Shown: one piece after another, positions 1-4,697 of the stretch
Position numbering within the stretch: position 1 is the stretch's first letter
Layout: every line of letters starts with the position of its first letter
Assembly: GCF_036703385.1 (NCBI RefSeq)
Contig: NZ_DATNPA010000759.1
Span: 1 to 7,186, forward strand
Reading direction: 5' to 3'
DNA: 7,186 nucleotides
Origin: Allocoleopsis sp036703385
GTDB taxonomy: Bacteria; Cyanobacteriota; Cyanobacteriia; Cyanobacteriales; Coleofasciculaceae
Position numbers and translations under genes: made by a program
The notes under the pieces: model-generated
What the model saw: the letters and a program-made list of their open reading frames with translations, nothing else
Told to the model about the DNA's origin: nothing
Database searches by the model: none

Positions 1-142
1 CAATGGCATGAATAATACAACCAATTGCATCTGCCTTACCGATAATGTAACCGTAAAGTTCAGATTCGCGATCGCGGGTAATTAAAGGTTGGCGTGATTC
101 TGTTGCCCAAATTAGGTGATAGTAAGTGCGCCAGAAAGACAT
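1..142 (-). CDS. IS200-like (Y1/RAYT-type) transposase, N-terminal fragment
   Basis: Reading leftward from the ATG at 142, 47 codons are open to the window edge, so the gene is cut by the window and not necessarily broken. The product starts MSFWRTYYHLIWATESRQPL and continues with a Y-x-Y-I-I-G-K-A-D-A-I-G-C segment. The opening F-W-R-x-Y-Y-H-L-x-W-A-T, followed by R-x-P-L-I, is typical of the Y1 transposase family (Pfam Y1_Tnp), especially the stand-alone REP-associated (RAYT) members common in cyanobacteria. These are single-strand DNA transposases using one catalytic tyrosine and an H-x-H metal motif; both lie beyond the part visible here. No strong Shine-Dalgarno is seen before the ATG. 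Whether it is a complete IS200-type element or a domesticated RAYT cannot be judged from this fragment. Confidence 0.8.
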   Translation of the reverse strand, partial: MSFWRTYYHLIWATESRQPLITRDRESELYGYIIGKADAIGCIIHAI

Positions 143-220
143 GAGTTTAATCTTGAGGTCTTGAAATGAAGCCTTGAAATAAAGGAATTGGCATTACTCA
201 AGTTAATGTTTCTCCCAGTT

Positions 221-1765
221 TCATTCGCTTAATTCCACCACAGCAGGAATGCCAATCGTTTTGTAGCGATTCACCGCAGAAACCGCCACGCTGTCCACTC
301 TTTGATTTGATTGTCGGCGCTTAAATCGGTAGGAAGTCTGCCGTCCGGGTAGAACCTGAGTCATCCAGCGATCGCCTATTCGAGTTTGCACCACCCACAA
401 CCATACCATTGGCAAACCTGTAGCCGTCCAGCTGAGTTGAATTTCATCGGAATTCTCATCTTCATCGACCTTGAGAAGCGGTTGACCCGGTGGTATGTTA
501 GGAAGCCACGGCGATGCCGGAATCACAGCCGGTTGGTTGTAAAGTTCGCCACTTAAGGCATCTGAGATGCCCTGACGGTTTTGCATCAACGGCTTCATAC
601 TGAAGTGGATGTTACCCGTTGCACCTGCAAAACCTCGTGTTATCCGGATTTGGTAAAGAATTTCCGAGACAGGCCAAGAGTTGTCTGGATCATCCGTTAT
701 CTGACTTGTATAATTTCCCGGCCAAATATGCCGCCCTTGGCTATTGTGTTCAATCCACCAGTTGAGTAACACCGGATAGCTGAGCTTGGTTTGTTCGATT
801 TTCCAGTAAAGTTGGGGGGAGAAGTAATCTAACCAGCCATTAGTTAGCCATTTGAGAGAATCAGCATAAATCTGATCATAAGGATCGAATGCATCATATC
901 CATCAAAGGTTCCGATTTGCTCAGGATAACCGGGTCGCCAAATGCCAAAAGGGCTAATCCCAAACTTCACCCAAGGCTTTTCCTGTTTAATCGCTCGATA
1001 GAGTCGCTCCACTAACGTGTTAACATTTTCTCTGCGCCAGTCATTCCGGCTAAGTTGACCTCCTGAACGTACATAGTTCTCCCAACTCGAATCATCAGGG
1101 AAGTCAATCACCTGTTGATTCTCGTCTCGCTCCGGATAGGGATAGTAGTAGTCATCGATGTGAACGCCATCAATGTCGTAGCGCCGGACGACATCCAGCA
1201 TGACGTTAAGTGTATAGTTCTGAACGTCTTTGTTTCCAGGGTCTAGCCAAAGATATTTACCATACTGTTTCACCCACTCCGGATGGGTTTTGCTAATGTG
1301 GTTAGCGGAAATTTCGGAGGTGGCTTGGGCATGACGGGCGCGGTAGGGGTTGAACCAGGCGTGTAACTCTAACCCTCGTTTGTGTGCTTGTTCTACTGCA
1401 AATTCTAGCGGGTCATAGTAAGGGTTTGGAGCTTTACCCATCTTTCCCGTTAAGAACTCTGACCAAGGTTCGTAGGGAGAGGCATAGAGAGAGTCACAGG
1501 CGGGACGGATTTGCAATATAACTGCATTTAAGTTCAATTTCACCGCCCGATCCAGGAGGGCAATGAGTTCTGCCTGTTGCTGTTGAGTCGTCAATCCGGG
1601 TTGGGATGGCCAATCGATGTTGGTTACGGTGGCAATCCAAACGCCCCGAAACTCGCGGGCAGGTGGTGGAGGGAGGGCAGCTTGGTGAGTTGGGGGTTCT
1701 ACAGCTTGGACGGAAGGGCTAACCAGAAGCAATAACCCACTCAACAGTATGGCTTTGATGTTCAT
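221..1765 (-). CDS. Exported GHL10-family glycoside hydrolase-like protein (DigH/YddW-related)
   Basis: The product has 514 residues. Residues 1-21 form a Sec signal peptide (Lys4, a leucine-rich core, then V-Q-A before Val22), so the protein is probably periplasmic or secreted. There is no lipobox cysteine, unlike E. coli DigH. The GHL10 (formerly DUF187) TIM-barrel domain covers about 37-345. Visible signatures are REFRGVWIATV from 38, LQIRPACDSLY from 84, HAWFNPYRA from 135, LDPGN at 174, DGVHIDDYYYPYP at 199-211 (the acidic pair Asp204/Asp205 is the likely active-site region), ISPFGIWRP at 270 and FSPQLYW at 315. Residues about 425-512 resemble a fibronectin-III-like beta domain. E. coli DigH cleaves denuded peptidoglycan glycan strands during division; a similar cell-wall role here is inference. 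The ATG start is supported by the signal peptide and by an AGGGGAG ribosome site eight bases upstream. It is a single gene, transcribed away from rlmN. Confidence 0.88.
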   Translation of the reverse strand: MNIKAILLSGLLLLVSPSVQAVEPPTHQAALPPPPAREFRGVWIATVTNIDWPSQPGLTTQQQQAELIALLDRAVKLNLNAVILQIRPACDSLYASPYEPWSEFLTGKMGKAPNPYYDPLEFAVEQAHKRGLELHAWFNPYRARHAQATSEISANHISKTHPEWVKQYGKYLWLDPGNKDVQNYTLNVMLDVVRRYDIDGVHIDDYYYPYPERDENQQVIDFPDDSSWENYVRSGGQLSRNDWRRENVNTLVERLYRAIKQEKPWVKFGISPFGIWRPGYPEQIGTFDGYDAFDPYDQIYADSLKWLTNGWLDYFSPQLYWKIEQTKLSYPVLLNWWIEHNSQGRHIWPGNYTSQITDDPDNSWPVSEILYQIRITRGFAGATGNIHFSMKPLMQNRQGISDALSGELYNQPAVIPASPWLPNIPPGQPLLKVDEDENSDEIQLSWTATGLPMVWLWVVQTRIGDRWMTQVLPGRQTSYRFKRRQSNQRVDSVAVSAVNRYKTIGIPAVVELSE

Positions 1766-1773
1766 AAACGTTG

Positions 1774-1780
1774 CTCCCCT
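1774..1780 (-). promoter_or_regulatory. Ribosome binding site of the GHL10 gene
   Basis: On the minus strand the bases AGGGGAG lie eight bases before the ATG at 1765, a good anti-16S match and spacing. It decides the start codon, which also gives a complete signal peptide. The repeat block at 1791-1896 begins only ten bases further upstream. Confidence 0.6.
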
Positions 1781-1790
1781 GAACTATAGG

Positions 1791-1896
1791 CGCGATAGCG
1801 ATAGCGAAGCGGTAGCGATAGCGAAGCGTTAGCGAGGAACGAGCGTCGGAACGAGCGTCGGCGTGACGCTAGCGCTGCTGCCTTCAGCAGATCGCT
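1791..1896. repeat. Short tandem repeat block ending in a palindrome (cyanobacterial STRR-like)
   Basis: Three units sit side by side. First, the 16-mer TAGCGATAGCGAAGCG occurs at 1796-1811 and again at 1813-1828. Second, the 12-mer GGAACGAGCGTC occurs at 1836-1847 and immediately again at 1848-1859. Third comes a hairpin: CTGCTG (1875-1880), loop CCTT, CAGCAG (1885-1890), with AGCG at 1871 able to pair with CGCT at 1893-1896 across a two-base bulge. GATAGCG/GAAGCG tandem units are a known kind of intergenic repeat in filamentous cyanobacteria. The block lies in the upstream region of the GHL10 gene, so it may be transcribed as part of the 5' leader or displace the promoter. Confidence 0.75.
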
Positions 1897-2105
1897 TTCT
1901 TGAGAGAATCAAAGAAGGCGATCGCAATATTGAGCATAACTGGCAGTTCACTCTCAAAAAAAAAGGAAGGCCTGAGGTAGTATTACGATGCCAATAAGCT
2001 GCTGGTGGATTGTTTGAATAGCGATGTTTATTGACTCTACCCGTTCCCTATTTGCAGGAGGTTCTAGGATAGAGATCCAAGAGCAATTCATCATCCCTTA
2101 CAACC

Positions 2106-3299
2106 GTGACGCCCCGTCTTTCTCCAATTCACTCTCAAAACAACAGCACTACCCAAAATCCCCCAAGCGTGACTGAGGTAGATAAATCCGCTCAGTCACA
2201 AGTAACCTCAATTCCTCCGCTTTTGGGCGCGTCGTTAGCCGAGTTAACCGAATGGGTGCAACAGCAGGGGCAACCCGCTTATCGAGGGCGTCAACTGCAC
2301 CAGTGGATTTATCAAAAAGGGGCGCGATCGCTCACAGAAATTTCCGTTTTTTCTAAGCAATGGCGGGAAGTTGTTGCCGATGTTCCCATTGGTCGCTCTA
2401 CATTACACTACCGATCGCCATCCCCCGATGGTACCGTCAAGTACCTACTACGACTAGCAGATAGTCACATTATTGAAGCCGTCGGTATTCCAACGTTCAC
2501 TAGAGGAGGAGAGGAAGCGTGGGATGGATGGGAAGATAACCCCAGCCAACAGGCAAAATCCAAAGAACGTCTCACAGTTTGTGTTTCCTCTCAAGTGGGT
2601 TGTCCAATGGCGTGCGACTTCTGTGCCACTGGCAAAGGGGGATTTATCCGCAATCTCAAACGCCATGAAATTGTCGATCAAGTCTTAACCGTTCAGGAAG
2701 ACTTCGGGCAACGTGTCAGCAATGTGGTATTCATGGGGATGGGAGAGCCATTGCTGAATCTCGATGCGGTGTTGGGTGCGGTAAAGTCGATTAATCAAGA
2801 TGTGGGAATTGGAATGCGATCGCTAACCATTTCCACCGTCGGCATTCCCGGACGAATTCGCCAACTCGCCGAACATCACCTACAAGTTACCTTAGCCATC
2901 AGCCTCCATGCCTCAAATCAGGCATTGCGAGAGCGACTCATCCCCACAGCGAAGCGGTATCCCTTGGAAGCGCTCTTAGACGAGTGCCGGGAATACGTAC
3001 AATTGACCGGGCGTCGGGTAACGTTTGAATACATCCTGTTGGCTGGACTCAATGACCTTCCAGAACACGCCATTGAGTTAGCAGGACACCTGAGGGGGTT
3101 CCAGAGTCACGTTAATCTGATTCCTTACAATCCTATCAGTGAGGTCGATTACCAGCGCCCGACGCCACGAAGGATTCAAAACTTTGTAGAAGTTCTGGAA
3201 AAGCAGCATATTGCAGTTAGCGTGCGCCGCTCTCGTGGACTGGAAAAAGACGCCGCCTGCGGGCAATTACGGGCTTCAAAAATTGCTCAGCCCGTATGA
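2106..3299 (+). CDS. rlmN: Dual-specificity RNA methyltransferase RlmN (radical SAM)
   Basis: RlmN adds a methyl group to C2 of A2503 in 23S rRNA and, in characterised members, of A37 in some tRNAs. It uses S-adenosylmethionine and a [4Fe-4S] cluster in the cytoplasm and supports translational accuracy. The 397-residue product has a Ser/Thr/Gln/Pro-rich N-terminal tail (1-38), then the small RlmN N-terminal domain with Y-R-G-R-Q-L-H-Q-W-I-Y (about 44-75). The radical-SAM core follows with the C-x3-C-x2-C cluster motif at Cys166, Cys170 and Cys173, FMGMGEPL at 209-216, STVGIP, SLHASN and VNLIPYNP. Cys385 in A-A-C-G-Q-L matches the conserved C-terminal cysteine that carries the transient methyl group. 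Start: GTG at 2106 is the first possible start after an in-frame TAG at 2070. GTG at 2169 (376 residues) is an alternative that would trim the non-conserved tail; neither has a good ribosome site. Confidence 0.95.
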   Translation: MTPRLSPIHSQNNSTTQNPPSVTEVDKSAQSQVTSIPPLLGASLAELTEWVQQQGQPAYRGRQLHQWIYQKGARSLTEISVFSKQWREVVADVPIGRSTLHYRSPSPDGTVKYLLRLADSHIIEAVGIPTFTRGGEEAWDGWEDNPSQQAKSKERLTVCVSSQVGCPMACDFCATGKGGFIRNLKRHEIVDQVLTVQEDFGQRVSNVVFMGMGEPLLNLDAVLGAVKSINQDVGIGMRSLTISTVGIPGRIRQLAEHHLQVTLAISLHASNQALRERLIPTAKRYPLEALLDECREYVQLTGRRVTFEYILLAGLNDLPEHAIELAGHLRGFQSHVNLIPYNPISEVDYQRPTPRRIQNFVEVLEKQHIAVSVRRSRGLEKDAACGQLRASKIAQPV

Positions 3300-3324
3300 T
3301 GTCCCTATCCAAAATCCAAGATTC

Positions 3325-3387
3325 TTGGTCAAAGGTGAAAGGCTTTCCGGCTTTCAAATAAGCTTTTTCTCCTTTACCTTTGACCAA
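3325..3387. repeat. Long inverted repeat / stem-loop downstream of rlmN
   Basis: TTGGTCAAAGGT (3325-3336) is exactly complementary to ACCTTTGACCAA (3376-3387). After one bulged G at 3337 the stem continues with AAAGG (3338-3342) against CCTTT (3371-3375), giving 17 base pairs around a 28-base loop. It starts 26 bases after the rlmN stop. No T-run follows on either strand, so a simple intrinsic terminator is not obvious. It could stabilise or end the rlmN transcript, or be a small non-autonomous mobile repeat. Confidence 0.7.
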
Positions 3388-3604
3388 ACAGGTGGATATG
3401 GGCAACTAAATATTCAACCGCTTATGATATGAAGTCCGCTTGATTACCCACAATAAAAACTTCTTTGCGTCACCCTGTCCCCGCGTCAGCCCTAACTATG
3501 GGTGTTTAACCGGACATGATATGACCGAATAATTCGTAATTATGAATACTGGCTCTCGCGTTAGCTTCGCAACGTAATTCGTAATTATAAATTCAAAAAG
3601 CGGG

Positions 3605-3665
3605 TCAGAAGCCCTGGCCTTTAGGCCGCCCATGTTTAAGCGGGGTCTAAATCCCTGTTTAAACA
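3605..3665. repeat. Hairpin pair, possible relic of an IS200/IS605 right end
   Basis: TCAGAAGCCC followed by GGCC-TTTA-GGCC (3616-3627) and CGCCC resembles the hairpin at the right end of cyanobacterial IS200/IS605 (TnpB) elements, which often reads AAGCCC...CCTTTAGG...GGG. The outer pairing is imperfect, as in a decayed copy. A second stem follows: TGTTTAA (3633-3639) with TTAAACA (3659-3665) and an inner GGG/CCC. No tnpA or tnpB coding sequence lies beside it. The family assignment is inference from pattern memory. Confidence 0.35.
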
Positions 3666-3742
3666 TTAATTACGTTAGCGCAGCGCTAGAGCTTTAGTGA
3701 GGACGTAGCCCATTACAAATTACGAACTACGAATTTTTCATC

Positions 3743-3922
3743 CTAGCGATGAGCGTAAATGCCAGGAGCGTAAGCCTCAACGACTTTACCCGTGCGAGAA
3801 CAGTTAATCATCAAATAGTCGCAGACGGGGCATTGAGTCTGGGTAATGTGAGTTGTTTGGAAAAAAAGTCTTTCTGCATGACTGCCACAATTGGGGCAGC
3901 GAACTTTTTGTGTTATCTTCAT
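3743..3922 (-). CDS. Small zinc-ribbon protein, 59 residues
   Basis: The ATG at 3922 opens a frame that ends at the TAG at 3743-3745. The product starts MKITQKVRCPNCGS and ends A-Y-A-P-G-I-Y-A-H-R. Two knuckles, C-P-N-C (Cys9/Cys12) and C-P-V-C (Cys31/Cys34), form a four-cysteine zinc ribbon; a fifth cysteine is Cys41. Small proteins of this shape, with R-C-P-N-C-G, T-Q-C-P-V-C-D-Y-L-M and V-V-E-A-Y-A-P-G, recur in cyanobacteria. I recall them being labelled PriA-like, apparently only because of the zinc ribbon; there is no helicase domain here. Function is unknown, with nucleic-acid or protein binding possible. A GAAGG ribosome site (3930-3934) with suitable spacing supports the start. The open frame on the opposite strand over this region is a shadow. 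Confidence 0.82.
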   Translation of the reverse strand: MKITQKVRCPNCGSHAERLFFQTTHITQTQCPVCDYLMINCSRTGKVVEAYAPGIYAHR

Positions 3923-3929
3923 TTTTCAA

Positions 3930-3934
3930 CCTTC
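3930..3934 (-). promoter_or_regulatory. Ribosome binding site of the small zinc-ribbon gene
   Basis: On the minus strand GAAGG precedes the ATG at 3922 by seven bases. A TATAAA stretch lies slightly further upstream (about 3947-3952, minus strand) and could be a -10 element, but no matching -35 is evident. Confidence 0.5.
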
Positions 3935-4242
3935 GTATTTCAGTAATTTATAAAAAAAGCCAAAGAAAATTTTTACAGGTTCCCTACTAAAGGAAGGGAA
4001 AAAACCAAATTTTATATCTCCCTGCGCCTTTTAATTATTATGTCAGTATTTCTACTTCTTGACAAGAAGAACTTAGCGATATACTCCGTCATTTTCAGTA
4101 AACAATAGCAATTTTACTTCGATCCCCAAGGTTAAATTGTGGTTTGGCATCGATCCACGCGGTTGTTGCTGGAAAAGCAGCTCCAAGCTAAAGAGCGGTT
4201 TAGTTTTCTTAAAAAACGCTCTGGCAGGCAAAAACAACCATA

Positions 4243-4261
4243 GATTAGTCAATTACTAATC
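4243..4261. promoter_or_regulatory. Operator-like dyad GATTAGT-N5-ACTAATC
   Basis: Two perfect seven-base half-sites flank a five-base AT-rich spacer, an architecture suiting a dimeric repressor or activator. It is 321 bases upstream of the zinc-ribbon start and 437 bases upstream of the Hsp70-like start, which is far for either. I do not recognise the half-site as a known cyanobacterial regulator motif; it could be a chance dyad. Confidence 0.3.
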
Positions 4262-4275
4262 CCATATTTCTATTC

Positions 4276-4295
4276 TTAAGGTTTAATTAAGGTTT
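4276..4295. promoter_or_regulatory. Direct repeat TTAAGGTTT with 11-base period (weak Pho-box-like)
   Basis: TTAAGGTTT occurs at 4276-4284 and 4287-4295, one helical turn apart. On the minus strand this reads CTTAATTA, three bases, CTTAAGAA. Published cyanobacterial Pho boxes (SphR sites) are eight-base PyTTAAPyPy(T/A) repeats spaced by three; the first unit fits, the second does not, and a third is missing. Regulatory meaning is therefore speculative. Confidence 0.2.
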
Positions 4296-4551
4296 TTGGT
4301 CTATCGGTAGTTAGATTGAGGAGTAGCTTTTAGCAGGAAGAAAACATTACTGTTGTAAAGTTCACTACAGTTGAACACCCTTGAAATTCCTCAGTCCATC
4401 TGCCAATGGTTCTGAAGAGTAAACCCAGATGAGATTGAGATTCAAAAATATAGTTGTAGGGTTAGGAGTGCTACAGCTGTTTTCCACTAAACTGGATGAT
4501 GCTCCCCTTCCAGGCTTCTGGAATTATCATCGACCTAACCTATTGGAGAGG

Positions 4552-4587
4552 CGATTGCCGCCTTTGCGGCAGCGCCAAGCGATCGCA
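4552..4587. repeat. Palindromic 36-base repeat, copy 1
   Basis: The unit runs from CGATTGCCGCC to CCAAGCGATCGCA and contains the hairpin TGCCGC-CTTT-GCGGCA (4556-4571), then GCGCCAA and a HIP1 octamer. It matches copy 2 at 4632-4667 at 35 of 36 positions; the sole difference is T4565 versus C4645 in the hairpin loop. Confidence 0.85.
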
Positions 4588-4631
4588 AAAAAACCCAGTA
4601 CTGCTCTACCAATCCAGCAAAACGTCGGGTT

Positions 4632-4667
4632 CGATTGCCGCCTTCGCGGCAGCGCCAAGCGATCGCA
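4632..4667. repeat. Palindromic 36-base repeat, copy 2, in the Hsp70-like gene leader
   Basis: This is the second copy, with hairpin TGCCGC-CTTC-GCGGCA (4636-4651) and a HIP1 octamer at 4659-4666. It ends 30 bases before the Hsp70-like ATG and 80 bases after copy 1. Between the copies are 44 unrelated bases, so the repeat unit itself was duplicated or inserted, not a larger segment. The hairpin with a CTTY loop resembles the one at 1875-1890. Confidence 0.85.
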
Positions 4668-4697
4668 CAATGTCACTAGCTGTCTGCTACAACTCAA

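Larger units (their letters stand above)
1766..2105. other. 340-base spacer between the divergent GHL10 and rlmN genes
   Basis: It holds the GHL10 ribosome site, the repeat block at 1791-1896, a HIP1 octamer at 1918-1925, a run of nine A at about 1956-1964, and AGGAGG at 2056-2061. The two genes are divergent, so promoters for both should lie here, but I see no convincing -35/-10 pair for either. No open reading frame of note is present. Confidence 0.6.
3300..3742. other. 443-base repeat-mosaic spacer after rlmN
   Basis: This gap lies between the convergent rlmN and zinc-ribbon genes. From left to right it holds the long inverted repeat at 3325-3387, two copies of ATGATATGA (about 3423-3431 and 3517-3525), AATTCGTAATTAT-type repeats (about 3532 and 3577), a hairpin pair at 3605-3665, a TAGCGC-A-GCGCTA palindrome at 3676-3688, and an inverted AATTACGAACTACGAATT segment near 3718-3735. 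Short open frames here have no recognisable content. Such sequence is typical of cyanobacterial intergenic repeat accumulation. Confidence 0.6.
3923..4697. other. 775-base spacer between the divergent zinc-ribbon and Hsp70-like genes
   Basis: No credible gene is seen. It holds several dyads: CTTCTTG-A-CAAGAAG at 4055-4069; AGAGCG (4192-4197) with CGCTCT (4217-4222) around a loop containing TTT/AAA pairs; and GATTAGT-CAATT-ACTAATC at 4243-4261. It also holds a directly repeated TTAAGGTTT at 4276 and 4287, and two palindromic 36-mers at 4552 and 4632. A 102-codon frame from 4429 (MRLRFKNIVVGLGVLQLF...) runs through both palindromic repeats in different frames and into the Hsp70-like gene, so it is probably not a protein gene. 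The length leaves room for an unannotated small RNA, but I recognise none. Confidence 0.55.

Noticed and set aside
160..180. CTTGAAAT repeated with a 13-base period between the transposase and GHL10 genes
   Set aside because: It is short and AT-rich with no dyad or promoter context; too weak to call an operator.
1947..2140. 13-base direct repeat TTCACTCTCAAAA at 1947-1959 and 2128-2140
   Set aside because: It spans an A-rich run in one copy and coding sequence in the other, with no element-like content between; a chance match or a trace of slippage is enough.
1591..3922. CRISPR array or other defence locus
   Set aside because: No evenly spaced repeats with unique spacers and no cas, toxin-antitoxin or nuclease genes are present; the repeats seen are tandem or palindromic intergenic types.
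3749..3946. 65-codon plus-strand frame
   Set aside because: It is the complement of the well-supported zinc-ribbon gene on the minus strand.
4040..4108. 22-codon frame starting MSVFLLLDKK
   Set aside because: It has no ribosome site, is very short and shows no recognisable motif; frames of this size arise easily by chance.
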